From Candidatus Omnitrophota bacterium (GTDB taxonomy: Bacteria; Hinthialibacterota; Hinthialibacteria; Hinthialibacterales; JAKPRU01): a stretch of 64,000 nucleotides of DNA. This document shows positions 1 through 8,635 of this stretch, piece by piece. How positions within the stretch are numbered: the stretch's first letter is position 1; the number at the start of each line of letters is the position of its first letter. The DNA is taken from assembly GCA_029570205.1 (NCBI GenBank), contig JAKQSI010000128.1, forward strand, positions 1 to 64,000. Reading direction: 5' to 3'. The position numbers and the translations under genes were made by a program. A model generated the notes under the pieces. It searched no databases and was not told where the DNA came from. It was given only the letters and a program-made list of their open reading frames with translations.

Positions 1-85
<85 letters not shown>

Positions 86-254
86 AGTTACGCCGTTCCG
101 ACGGCGGTCTCGAAGAGGCGGATGAAAAAGTGGTTGAGGCATCGGCCCAGCCCGAAGCCGCCGATCGTGACCATACAAGCCGACGGAAACACGGCGCACT
201 CTCAGGTAGAACTCACCAGGCCGGACAGCTCGATTATCAAGGAACGAAAAAGAG

Positions 255-290
255 ACCCGTCGAAGAGAAATCTCGGCGGGTTTTTTGTTT
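255..290 (+). terminator. Rho-independent terminator after 16S rRNA
   Basis: ACCCGTCGA (255-263) pairs over 9 bp, with one G-U, with TCGGCGGGT (273-281). The loop is 9 nt and a T-rich tail runs 281-290. It lies about 175 bp beyond the 16S end and ends the transcript before any 23S gene. Confidence 0.85.
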
Positions 291-315
291 TGCTTGCGCG
301 GTGCATGGAAGAACT

Positions 316-681
316 CTACTCTTCGATTCTTACAACACCGCCCGCTATTGTGCTGAAGGATACGGACACGGGCCTTTTTGCTTCAATCTCTCGAATCCTC
401 TGCTCTTCAGAGATTTTTAGATTTCGAATTCTTCCTCTATGAAGGCGGACAATCGAATCATCCTCTCGCCTTACCTCCCTCAGCCTTTTTTCAATAATCT
501 CTTCCGCCTGACGGATTTTGATTGCGGTCGCCTGTTTGACGCTTTCAATCCGGTTATCTACAAGAGTGTTTTTACTCTCTCTAATGTCCGACCGTATGAA
601 TTCACTGTTGGAATGGGGGCATGGACGGCAACGGCTTTCAAACTCACTCTCGATGAAGACTGATCGGAGGATTCCGGACAC
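316..681 (-). CDS. Hypothetical protein, resembles the C-terminal tail of a SNF2-type helicase; possible remnant
   Basis: This 121-residue frame is convergent with the 16S gene. Residues about 48-105 form a highly charged, probably coiled helix rich in Arg, Glu and Lys, and the protein ends in a short beta-like segment (VSVSFSTIAGGVVRIEE). That layout, a long Arg/Glu helix followed by an 'xxGVVxVE' end, recalls the C-terminal tail of large SNF2/RapA-like helicases. No helicase motifs lie upstream: the next gene (pilin) begins after 127 noncoding bases. It may therefore be a gene fragment or an unrelated small protein. The N-terminal 40 residues look unstructured and the start is uncertain. 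Confidence 0.4.
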   Translation of the reverse strand: MSGILRSVFIESEFESRCRPCPHSNSEFIRSDIRESKNTLVDNRIESVKQATAIKIRQAEEIIEKRLREVRREDDSIVRLHRGRIRNLKISEEQRIREIEAKRPVSVSFSTIAGGVVRIEE

Positions 682-808
682 GGTTGACGTACTGCATTCT
701 TCTGAATCGGTGTTGTTTCTTTAACCGTTAGAAGAAAGAAAAACCGGTTGTGCCGAAAGATAGTCGGAAATTCATGTGCGCATTCGTTCGATTCAGGTCG
801 TAAGCGGC

Positions 809-1357
809 TCAGATATCGCCGTTTGAATTCAGGCCGTTTGTCGGCTGATAAGCAATTGATGGCCCGCCCGCATAGTTGACATCGAGTTCATCCCCATCCA
901 GGCCCGTAGCCATGAACGCCCACATTGATCCATTTTCTGTGTTTGGACAATCGCTCGTTCCGTAAGCGTAAAATAATCCATTCGCGAACGGGTCTATCGG
1001 GATTCCACTCAGGTAGCTGACCGGTGTCGTGAGCAATGCATACACTCTGCCGTCATGGTAAGGCTCGTAGCAGCCGGGGATCCGCGAATCGGCGCAGGTC
1101 TGGCCGAAATAGTTTCCCTGCAGACCGCAGAGTTCGATCGGGCCGACTCCGCTGTCATTCCCATCCTGCATCCACAGGTTGGTATCCATCTTCCGAGTGA
1201 TATTGAGCTCGTGCAGCATTCGCAAATCCGACATCGAACGGGAGGCCTGAGCGCGGATTCGGGCGTTCAGAAAATTGGGAATTGCAATAGCCGCCAGGAT
1301 TCCAATAATGGCCACGACAATCAAGAGTTCGATCAGCGTAAAACCTTTTCTGTTCAT
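809..1357 (-). CDS. Type IV pilin / type II secretion pseudopilin-like protein
   Basis: Residues 1-30 are a class III signal: MNRKG followed by FTLIELLIVVAIIGILAA. The prepilin peptidase site lies between G5 and F6, Glu10 is the conserved +5 residue, and a single hydrophobic helix follows. The globular part (about 40-182) has paired cysteines and a C-terminal 'YQPTNGLNSNGDI' tail of the kind seen in pseudopilin families of several uncultured phyla. It would be inserted in the inner membrane and assembled into a pilus or pseudopilus. No other pilus genes adjoin it; the only related gene here is the GspE-like ATPase at 8636-11173. Length (182 aa) is normal. Confidence 0.85.
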   Translation of the reverse strand: MNRKGFTLIELLIVVAIIGILAAIAIPNFLNARIRAQASRSMSDLRMLHELNITRKMDTNLWMQDGNDSGVGPIELCGLQGNYFGQTCADSRIPGCYEPYHDGRVYALLTTPVSYLSGIPIDPFANGLFYAYGTSDCPNTENGSMWAFMATGLDGDELDVNYAGGPSIAYQPTNGLNSNGDI

Positions 1358-1638
1358 GGTGTCAGCCTTTCGCGCACTTACATCGTGCCGGAGGGCGATT
1401 CTCTCCTGACCGGCTCCTGTGGACGCATCGACTTCCCATCGCGCGGCTTCTCAACCTGGGAGTATCCAATCCCCGCCATTCCAGGGCTGTCAAGTCCCTC
1501 GGAGCCGCTCTCAGCCGGTTCGAGTTCCCATCCCGACCCTTCGCCAAGCCTTCCAGGGTCTCGATTGACGCTATGGACAGGATCGGATACACTGGCGACC
1601 ATGCAATAAAAACACCTCTTAAGAAACGGTGGACGAGA

Positions 1639-2724
1639 ATGAAACAGAAGGTTCTGTTGCTCCTTGCGGTCTATTGTGGATTGACGTCCGGGATGATTCC
1701 CTGCTCGTCAGCGGCGGAAACATCCCAGGGTTTCGCGTTTACGGACAGAGTAGTCCTCGCTTATTACTATATATGGTTTGATGAGGCTGGTTTTCTGAAG
1801 GACTCAGAGGGTGAGATCAGCAAGAAAAGGCTTGAAGGCTTGCATCCGGTTGTGGGCGCTTACAATTCCTGGGACCCCGCCATTATTGAAAAGCACATGC
1901 AACAGATGAACCGTGCCCTGATTGATGCCCTGGCCGTGTCCTGGGAGAACGAGCCGGAGGAGCACGGACGAAACGGTACGCTGGACATCGTATTCAACAA
2001 AGCGATCGATCATAATCTGAAAATTACTGTCGATTACGAAAGAGGCCGATACCCCCTGGATATGGTGTATAACGACTTGTTGTATTTCTTGAACCGTTAC
2101 AAAGATCACCCGGCCATGCTGAAAGTAGAGGGCTGTCCCGTGGTGATGGTCTGGATGGCTTACGAACATACCCCGGCGGAATGGCAGGGAATATTCGACA
2201 AACTGGAGCAAGCGGGACTCAGCGCCTTTCCCATCATGTCCGGCAGCTACCAGTATGGTAAAGGAAAAGAGTATCTGGGAACGTTCCGCTCGCTGGAGGA
2301 ATACACCCTCGTGGATATCGAGGATTGCCAACTTGCGGACTTCATGAAAACCATGCGGGGCCATATTGACGACTACAACAAAACCGAGGGCTTCCGGAAC
2401 GGCAAGCCGGCGCAGCATCACGCCACGATTTCGCCGGGGTATGACGAAACAAGGAATGAAGGGCGCAAATCCTGCCACGGTGGTTTCAATGGAGCCGGGT
2501 GGAAAGACCGAACCAAGTTCGGCACAAATTATCCGGATGAGCCGGAGGGCGCCTATTACCGGGGAACATTTGAGGCGGCCATGGCCTCCAACCCGGACTG
2601 GCTTCATATTTCCACATTTAATGAATTAGCCGAATTCAGTCATATCGAAGCCACCTACGAGCACGGTTACAAGTACCTTGATCTGACCGCCGAATTCGTT
2701 CGAGAATTCAAAGCACGGAAGTAG
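1639..2724 (+). CDS. Secreted GH99/GH71-like glycoside hydrolase
   Basis: The start at 1639 follows a GGTGGA-like site and gives a clear signal peptide (MKQKVLLLLAVYCGLTSG, cleavage near SSAAE). An upstream in-frame ATG at 1573 would hide the signal. The mature part begins with VVLAYYYIWFDE, then 'GAYNSWDPAIIEKHM', and ends with 'ISTFNELAEFSHIEAT'. These resemble the N- and C-terminal landmarks of the GH99-type TIM barrel (endo-alpha-mannosidase and relatives, where the last motif reads SFNEWxExxxIEP). Total length is 361 aa. Substrate is unknown; a role in breaking down mannose-containing glycans outside the cytoplasm is inferred. It converges with the next gene. Confidence 0.7.
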   Translation: MKQKVLLLLAVYCGLTSGMIPCSSAAETSQGFAFTDRVVLAYYYIWFDEAGFLKDSEGEISKKRLEGLHPVVGAYNSWDPAIIEKHMQQMNRALIDALAVSWENEPEEHGRNGTLDIVFNKAIDHNLKITVDYERGRYPLDMVYNDLLYFLNRYKDHPAMLKVEGCPVVMVWMAYEHTPAEWQGIFDKLEQAGLSAFPIMSGSYQYGKGKEYLGTFRSLEEYTLVDIEDCQLADFMKTMRGHIDDYNKTEGFRNGKPAQHHATISPGYDETRNEGRKSCHGGFNGAGWKDRTKFGTNYPDEPEGAYYRGTFEAAMASNPDWLHISTFNELAEFSHIEATYEHGYKYLDLTAEFVREFKARK

Positions 2725-2781
2725 AACCGGGACCGGATTGAAGCCCGAGGACACATTCGTATCGATTCCGCAAGGGGCTGA

Positions 2782-3921
2782 CTAATCAGCGCTGCCCAGA
2801 ATCTCCGCAATTTGTTTCACCCGATGTACATAACGGTGTTGCCGGTCGATTACCTGTTGGACCTCGGTTATCCATTCTATTCGCTCACTCGGCGATTGTA
2901 AAAAATGTTGAGTTTGTTCGACTAATTCCATCGCATTTCGGAAAGTCGGACTCCGAATTCCTTCCCAGTACGGTACACACGCGGCAGCCGGTTCAATACC
3001 CAGGTTTGCGGAGAGCAGGAATCCGCCGGCGGCCGGGACATTGAAGTCGCGTTGAGTCGGCGCGGTAAATCCCTGAAGGCTTCGAAGGTTAACGGATACG
3101 GCAACGGATCGGTAAAAATCGGGGGTCTCGGTAATGGGGTCCAGGATGCCCCGGTAGCGATATCGCAGAACGGAATGCTCCACGAATGACAGCCAGTCGC
3201 TTCCGCCATACAGTTGAAGTCCGAAGGGAACCAATCTCTCCAGCTGCTCGATCCGAAAGCGATTGTTGGCCATGACATAAAGATAGTAGGCCAGCGGGCC
3301 GTCCATGGTCACACGCCGTTCCGGAGAAAGGGGACTCTCTTGAAATAGTCGGTCAAATGGGACGGACGGTCGGCGGACTTTTTCAACAATGATTCGGTCA
3401 AGGTAGTCTCGAAGGTCGGGAGGAACTTTTTTGCTCCAGTTCTCCATGTTCTTTACAGAGCCGACATACCCCACCGGCGCGGCGTATTTGTCCCGGATTG
3501 TGCCCTGCTGTTCAATATCGGAAGCGACAGGCAGGAAATGAACCTGAATGCCACCCCGTTGTCGTACGGCGGTTTCAAACGCAGGATCGGCGATCAAAAT
3601 GATATCGTCGCGATGAAACGGATCGTTACCCAGGATAAACGGATCATCCAGAATCCAGACCAGCCGTCGATAGGGCAGGTGTTCCCATTCATCGGGGCCC
3701 AATCCCATGCGGGCATAGTAAAGGTCGGGCGGTTGATTGACAAAAAAGACACAATCCGGGGAAAATGCCCGGAGGTCGGATTTCAGTCCAGGCATTCCGG
3801 CAGCGGGATCGAGACGCGGCGCGCGGGTCTGCCAGCCGTACTCCTCCATACCCCGCAAGGCCCCGCGGACAATGGTGCGGGCGCCAAACGACTGGGGATC
3901 ATCGAATGACCAGATTTTCAT
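2782..3921 (-). CDS. CgeB-like glycosyltransferase-family protein
   Basis: A 379-residue cytoplasmic protein with no signal or membrane segments. The C-terminal half has 'NLRSLQGFTAPTQRDFNVPAAGGFLLS', which matches the N...R.FE..A.GGF pattern of CgeB/YkvP-type proteins with a GT-B fold, followed by an acidic segment and a helical tail. The N-terminal half has alternating beta and helical segments. Probably transfers a sugar to a surface glycan; donor and acceptor are unknown. A larger relative lies at 39369-41279. Its start codon overlaps head-to-head with the divergent membrane protein gene. Confidence 0.65.
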   Translation of the reverse strand: MKIWSFDDPQSFGARTIVRGALRGMEEYGWQTRAPRLDPAAGMPGLKSDLRAFSPDCVFFVNQPPDLYYARMGLGPDEWEHLPYRRLVWILDDPFILGNDPFHRDDIILIADPAFETAVRQRGGIQVHFLPVASDIEQQGTIRDKYAAPVGYVGSVKNMENWSKKVPPDLRDYLDRIIVEKVRRPSVPFDRLFQESPLSPERRVTMDGPLAYYLYVMANNRFRIEQLERLVPFGLQLYGGSDWLSFVEHSVLRYRYRGILDPITETPDFYRSVAVSVNLRSLQGFTAPTQRDFNVPAAGGFLLSANLGIEPAAACVPYWEGIRSPTFRNAMELVEQTQHFLQSPSERIEWITEVQQVIDRQHRYVHRVKQIAEILGSAD

Positions 3922-5291
3922 GTTCCCGAAGCGACTCCCTCGCGCTGTTCGTGTTGATGGTGTCTCTCTACTCTCTCACCTTTTCAGGCCATTTGTATAC
4001 CGCAGACGGGGTGTTGGCGTATGAGACCGCGCGAAGTCTTGCGTGGAAAGCGTCGCTGGAGATGCCGCATTCGGGATTTCTGACAGCGATGAACACGGAA
4101 GGCAAGCCGGTTTCGCCTTATGCCTGGGGACAACCGATACTGCTGGTTCCGTTTCACTGGCTGGGTAAGGGGCTGGGCCTGTTGTTTGCCGACACTCCCG
4201 ATGGCGTGGAGAAATGGGCGCTGACAAGCGTGACATTCAGTAGTGTTCTGGTGGGAGCCTTTCTGGTTCTGGCGGTACAGAACCTTGCGTTGGCATTGGG
4301 AGCGAACCGAAAGGGAGCTTTGTTTGCCGCGATTGCCGCCGGTTGCGGGAGTTTTCTTTGGGTATACAGTCAGGACCTGTTTCGGAATCCCCTTGCGGCG
4401 CTTTTTTTGACACTCTCTGTGGCACAGGTGTTGCGGATTCACGAACAACCGCATTCGCTCCATCTGTCCGGCCTGTTTTTCCTGCTGTTATTGCAGGTAA
4501 GAATCGACGGGATTCTGGCGGCGCCGTTTATCCTCCTGTGGGTTGTCGGATCATCCATGGCGAATGGCGAATGGCGGATGGCCGATTATTTCAAATGGGC
4601 AAAGATGCGTCCGGTCATTGTATGGGCGGTATGGTGTTTTGCGGGATTGGGACTGTGGGGATTAAACAATTGGATTCGATTCGGGAATCCGTTTCAGCAC
4701 AAGATGCCGGGAGTCGCGTTCAGCGAAAGCCTTCTGGTTTCCATTCCGGGATTTCTGTGGTCGAGCAACAAATCCATGTTTCTGTATTCTCCGGTGCTTC
4801 TGTTGACCCTGGCCGCGTTTCCGTTTCTGTGGCGTAGACGAAGGACCGAGGCATTGCTGATTGCAGCGGTCAGCGTGGCTTACCTGATCTGGTACGGGAA
4901 ATTTCATCACTGGTTCGGAGGGATTTGCTGGGGGCCTCGTTACACAATCCTGTTCACGCCGTTACTTGTGTCCGTCATTGGTCCATGGCTGTCGGAGGAG
5001 ATCGAGCGTATTCGTTGGCGTTGGATTGTGTCATGGGCGGTTCTTGCGGCGGGAGTGTTTGTGCAGCTTCCTGCCCTGCTTGTGGAACAGAATGCGCACC
5101 CGGGGCTGCACCATCTTGGAGCAATCTGGGAAGATATCCTGCTCGGCAATCTCGACCCGTGGTGGGCGCGAACGTGGGAATGGAATCCGTGGTGGACAGC
5201 AGCTGGCGTTGTGTTGTTGATCACGACGGCGGGGATTGGGGCGAGGTGCTTGGTCCGAGAGGAAGAGGGGGGCAGGGAGGTTGAGGGGTAA
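3906..5291 (+). CDS. Polytopic membrane glycosyltransferase-like protein
   Basis: The frame is open from 3765, but that part is antisense to the divergent gene. The ATG at 3906 follows GGGGATC and gives a protein of 461 aa with about ten hydrophobic segments. The first luminal loop has 'TADGVLAYETARSLAW' and the second 'SPYAWGQPILLVPFHW', a pattern of GT-C (GT39/RgtA-type) transferases that use polyprenyl-phosphate sugars, with an acidic residue early in the first loop. A 14-residue insert repeats 'NGEWRM/NGEWRMAD' near 4560. The function as a lipid-linked sugar transferase is inferred. ATG 3957 is an alternative start that would avoid the 5' overlap. Confidence 0.6.
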   Translation: MTRFSCSRSDSLALFVLMVSLYSLTFSGHLYTADGVLAYETARSLAWKASLEMPHSGFLTAMNTEGKPVSPYAWGQPILLVPFHWLGKGLGLLFADTPDGVEKWALTSVTFSSVLVGAFLVLAVQNLALALGANRKGALFAAIAAGCGSFLWVYSQDLFRNPLAALFLTLSVAQVLRIHEQPHSLHLSGLFFLLLLQVRIDGILAAPFILLWVVGSSMANGEWRMADYFKWAKMRPVIVWAVWCFAGLGLWGLNNWIRFGNPFQHKMPGVAFSESLLVSIPGFLWSSNKSMFLYSPVLLLTLAAFPFLWRRRRTEALLIAAVSVAYLIWYGKFHHWFGGICWGPRYTILFTPLLVSVIGPWLSEEIERIRWRWIVSWAVLAAGVFVQLPALLVEQNAHPGLHHLGAIWEDILLGNLDPWWARTWEWNPWWTAAGVVLLITTAGIGARCLVREEEGGREVEG

Positions 5292-5360
5292 AAGCGGATA
5301 CGACAGACAGCACGGATAAGACAAATGGGAAGTCTCGGATGTAGAATCAATCCGGTGATT

Positions 5361-5400
5361 CCCTCGCCCCGATCCTCTCCCAAGGCGAAGGGAGAAGAGG
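5361..5400. repeat. Intergenic hairpin repeat, CTC-GCCC-CTCTCCC type
   Basis: CCCTCGCCCCGATCCTCTCCC followed by AAGGCGAA and GGGAGAAGAGG forms an imperfect hairpin. Related sequences occur at 7474-7521, 12385-12426, 20576-20618 and 42075-42142, each in a short intergenic gap. Confidence 0.7.
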
Positions 5401-5494
5401 CGATGTCGGTTACGGGACTCTAGGAATTCCGTTCGGAGACAATACAATCAGGGGCAAACGGATGGGAACAGGAAGCAATGAAGGAGAATGGACT

Positions 5495-6838
5495 ATGACG
5501 CAGTTGAATCGCAGGCGATTCTTGACCGGGTCCGCCGGCGCGGGGGCGGCGCTTTCCATTCTGGCTCCTGGCCTGAGAGCAGTCGGCGCCAACGAACGAA
5601 TCCGTGTCGGCGTGATGGGGGTCGGCGGGCGTGGTAGCTATTTGGCTCCCATGTTCGCCCGTTGCGAGAATGTCGAGATTGCCTGCCTGTGCGATGTCAA
5701 TCAAAAGGCGTTCGGTAATTGCATCGACAAGATCGAAGAAGTCCAAGGTAAACGTCCGCGCACAGAAACCGATTTCCGTCGCATGATGGAGGACCCGGAG
5801 ATTCACGCGATTCTGAACGCCACTCCGGACCACTGGCACGCTCTGGGAACAATTACCGCCTGCCGGGCCGGAAAGGATGTCTACGTAGAGAAACCGGCGT
5901 CGCACAATATCTGGGAAGGTCGGAAGATGGTGGAGGCGGCACGAAAATACGAGCGAATTGTCCAGGTGGGCACACAAACCCGCAGCGGGGAATATGCCCG
6001 CGAGGCCGTGGAACTTCTTCGCTCCGGCAAAATCGGCAAGATTCCCTTTGTGCGGGTCTCCAACATCCTCTGGAAAGGACCGTTGGAACCACATCCCGAT
6101 GAGCCGGTCCCGGAAGGATTGGATTACGATACCTGGCTGGGCGCGGCCCCGCTTCGACCTTACAACCGAAATCGCCACTATGGCGGATGCTGGAACTGGT
6201 TCTGGGATTATTCCGGAGGAGATATCATTAACGACGCGATTCACCAAATCGATCTCGCGCGCTGGGCCATCTGGAAAACATACCCCAAGTCGGTCTCGTC
6301 AACCGGCGGACTTTTCGTTTTGCAGGACGGACGTGATTGCCCGGACACCCAGGTCGCTACCTGTGATTTCGACGATATGACGCTCGTCTTCGAAATGACG
6401 ATGTGGACAAAGTACATCATCAAGACGCCGCAGGAGATCCGCGACAGCCACACGTTAATGCCCGAATGGTCGCACAACGCTACCAAGATCGAATTGTACG
6501 GCACGGATGGAATGATGACATTGGGCCGTCACGGCGGCGGATACGAGATTTACGGAATCGAGGGACAAGATACGATTTCCCGACCCGGTGACGAATCCAC
6601 CAAGGCCCATATCCGTAACTTTTTCGATTGTGTTCGAAGCCGCAAAAGGCCGAATGCGGATATCGAAGAGGGACATTTGTCTACTAACCTGAGCCACCTG
6701 GGAAATATCTCGTACCGCGTGGGCGGCAGGAAACTCGACTACGATGGAGAAGCGGAAAGGTTTATCGATGATCGTGAGGCGAATCGGTTAGTCAAGCGCA
6801 AGTACAGAAAGCCATGGGAAGTGCCGGAGAAGGTATGA
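5495..6838 (+). CDS. Tat-exported Gfo/Idh/MocA-family oxidoreductase
   Basis: The ATG at 5495 follows AAGGAG (5481-5486) at 8 bp spacing. It begins with a twin-arginine signal (LNRRRFLTGSAG at residues 4-15, then a hydrophobic stretch). The NAD(P)-binding Rossmann motif VGVMGVGGRGSYL lies near residues 38-50 and the EKP catalytic motif at about 131-133 (DVYVEKPASHN). The C-terminal half has the beta-sheet domain with 'GGDIINDAIHQIDLARW'. Length (447 aa) is typical for the exported branch of the family. It presumably oxidises or epimerises a sugar or cyclitol with a cofactor loaded before export. It heads a same-strand set with a sugar-phosphate isomerase and a sugar kinase. Confidence 0.88.
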   Translation: MTQLNRRRFLTGSAGAGAALSILAPGLRAVGANERIRVGVMGVGGRGSYLAPMFARCENVEIACLCDVNQKAFGNCIDKIEEVQGKRPRTETDFRRMMEDPEIHAILNATPDHWHALGTITACRAGKDVYVEKPASHNIWEGRKMVEAARKYERIVQVGTQTRSGEYAREAVELLRSGKIGKIPFVRVSNILWKGPLEPHPDEPVPEGLDYDTWLGAAPLRPYNRNRHYGGCWNWFWDYSGGDIINDAIHQIDLARWAIWKTYPKSVSSTGGLFVLQDGRDCPDTQVATCDFDDMTLVFEMTMWTKYIIKTPQEIRDSHTLMPEWSHNATKIELYGTDGMMTLGRHGGGYEIYGIEGQDTISRPGDESTKAHIRNFFDCVRSRKRPNADIEEGHLSTNLSHLGNISYRVGGRKLDYDGEAERFIDDREANRLVKRKYRKPWEVPEKV

Positions 6839-6906
6839 TACAGGATCGGCGATCGTGACAGGCTCAGAGACCTGTCCTGCCGACTTCATAAAAACTTGGA
6901 GGAATT

Positions 6907-7473
6907 ATGAGCGCCAAAAGCTATTTTGAGAGACTGAATCGAGAACTCGAAAAACTGGATTTACGCGAGATTGAGGATCTGGTAGACGCCATCCACAAAG
7001 CGTACCAGGATGGTCGATTTGTGTTCATTATCGGAAACGGCGGCAGCGGAGCAAATGCCTCCCATCTGTGCGAGGATCTCGGCAAAGGGACATTGACCGA
7101 TTTCGAGAAACAGAAACGCCTCAAGGTCATCAGTCTGACAGACAACAGCCCCTATATTCTCGCGTGGGGCAATGACGAGGGATACGACCGGATTTTTGTG
7201 GAGCAGCTCAAGAACCTGGCATCGCCGGGGGACTTGTTGATTGCAATCAGCGGTTCCGGCAACAGCCCCAATATCCTTCGGGCGGTTGAATGGGCCAACC
7301 GGAACGGGATGATTACATTCGGTGTGACAGGCTATGATGGCGGGCAGCTGAAAAAGATCGCAAAGAAGAACTGGCATGTGCCCTGTATGGATATGGGCAT
7401 GGCCGAGGCCGTTCACGGGGTGGTTTTTCATTACCTGGTGGAGGAGTTGCGGGAGCGGTTTAAAGCGGCGTGA
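6907..7473 (+). CDS. SIS-domain phosphosugar isomerase, GmhA-like
   Basis: 188 aa, the usual size for GmhA/DiaA-type single SIS-domain proteins. ATG 6907 follows TTGGAGGAATT. The phosphosugar-binding features are 'IIGNGGSGANASHLCEDL' from about residue 40 and 'AISGSGNSPNILRAVEWA' from about 115. A C-terminal 'AEAVHGVVFHYLVEEL' carries the His/Glu positions found in sedoheptulose-7-phosphate isomerases. Such proteins act as cytoplasmic tetramers. The preceding Gfo/Idh gene and the following ROK kinase suggest a sugar-phosphate interconversion step. I do not assign gmhA because no heptose pathway genes adjoin it. Confidence 0.85.
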   Translation: MSAKSYFERLNRELEKLDLREIEDLVDAIHKAYQDGRFVFIIGNGGSGANASHLCEDLGKGTLTDFEKQKRLKVISLTDNSPYILAWGNDEGYDRIFVEQLKNLASPGDLLIAISGSGNSPNILRAVEWANRNGMITFGVTGYDGGQLKKIAKKNWHVPCMDMGMAEAVHGVVFHYLVEELRERFKAA

Positions 7474-7521
7474 ACCTCACTCCCCGGCCCCTTTCCAAGT
7501 ATGGAAAGGAAGAGAAGAGGG
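7474..7521. repeat. Intergenic hairpin repeat, CTCACTCCCCGGCCC type
   Basis: CCTCACTCCCCGGCCC leads into CCTTTCC (7490-7496), AAGTAT and GGAAAGG, a 7-bp hairpin, then AGAGAAGAGG. It belongs to the same family as the elements near 5361 and 12385 and sits just upstream of the ROK kinase start. Confidence 0.65.
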
Positions 7522-7545
7522 CATCTTTGCGAAGGAGGAGCGTCC

Positions 7546-8493
7546 ATGACGAGATACGGGATTGGTGTTGAGATCGGCGGGACGAAGCTACAGGTGGGAA
7601 CCGGTCATGGCGGTTCGGAACTCACCCGCCGGTGTCGGAAAAAGGTCGATCCCTCCGGCGGCGCGCAACGCATTCTTCAGGACCTGACCGGCATGGTTCC
7701 CGAACTCCTTCAGGAAACAGGGATCTCCCGTTCGGATGTGGCGGGTGTCGGAATCGGATTCGGTGGTCCCGTTGACAGCAAACGCGGATATACCCTGGTT
7801 TCGCATCAGATTGATGGATGGGACTCGTTTCCTCTTCAACAGTGGGCGCAGGAACAGTGGGAATTTCCAACACGTATCCAGAATGATGCCAGTCTCGCCG
7901 GGTATGCAGAGGCCATTGCCGGAGCCGGTAAGGGATGCGAGCGAGTATTTTACATAACCATTGGAAGCGGCATCGGTGGAGGCTGGATTCACAAGGGAAT
8001 CATCGACGAGGGCCAGGGGCTTGGAGCGGCGGAGATCGGCCACAATTGGGTTCCCCATCCCGTGACCGGTAAACCCGAAAAACTGGAATGGATTTGCTCC
8101 GGCTGGTCCATTGCCAAACGCGCGGTCGAATACCTGGAAAGCGGCAAGCCCTCGGTAATCACGAACCTGGTGAATGGGAATCTGGAAGAGATTTCTGCAG
8201 AGATTGTTTACAAGGCGGCTGAGATGGACGACCCGCTTGCGCTCACCATCCTTGGCGAAACCTGTGAGACACTCGGCTTGGCCATCGCGAATGTTTTTGC
8301 CCTGCTCCACCCCGAAAAGGTGATTATCGGCGGCGGCGTCTCTCTCATGGGGGACCTGTTCTGGGACCGGTTGAAAGATGCGGTCGGGAGGCGGATATTC
8401 GGCCCGTTCCGGGATTCCTGGTGCATCGCAAGAGCGGCCTTGGGGGAGGATGTGGTCGTGGTGGGGGGAGTGTTGCTGGCGCTCTCAGGGTAA
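7546..8493 (+). CDS. ROK-family sugar kinase (glucokinase-like), zinc motif absent
   Basis: ATG 7546 follows GAAGGAGG (7531-7538). The upstream ATG at 7501 lies in the hairpin repeat and is rejected. 315 aa, with the N-terminal phosphate loop GVEIGGTKLQVG at residues 6-17, the 'IQNDASLAGYAEAIAG' substrate region, and the 'TIGSGIGGGWIHKG' and 'HPEKVIIGGGVS' ATPase-fold signatures. Most ROK kinases carry a zinc site made by a His and a CxCGxxGC motif after 'EIGH'. Here EIGHNW is followed by 'VPHPVTGKPEKLEWICSG' with no cysteine cluster. The fold call is firm; the substrate is unknown. Confidence 0.85.
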   Translation: MTRYGIGVEIGGTKLQVGTGHGGSELTRRCRKKVDPSGGAQRILQDLTGMVPELLQETGISRSDVAGVGIGFGGPVDSKRGYTLVSHQIDGWDSFPLQQWAQEQWEFPTRIQNDASLAGYAEAIAGAGKGCERVFYITIGSGIGGGWIHKGIIDEGQGLGAAEIGHNWVPHPVTGKPEKLEWICSGWSIAKRAVEYLESGKPSVITNLVNGNLEEISAEIVYKAAEMDDPLALTILGETCETLGLAIANVFALLHPEKVIIGGGVSLMGDLFWDRLKDAVGRRIFGPFRDSWCIARAALGEDVVVVGGVLLALSG

Positions 8494-8635
8494 GCACAGA
8501 CACACGGACTGAAGGAAGAATGTCTGGCGCAATCCCTTCGGTTTTCTGCATTGATAGAGGGGTGTTGTCATGATACATTCCAAGTAATGATTCAATCCGA
8601 TGAATTCGACTCCTTTCGTGAACGGAGCGCTTTTG

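Noticed and set aside
1804-2607. Long open frame on the minus strand
   Set aside because: It is antisense to the GH99-like gene, has no domain pattern and no ribosome binding site.
3765-3905. N-terminal extension of the membrane protein
   Set aside because: Basic, antisense to the CgeB-like gene and without a membrane helix; ATG 3906 fits better.
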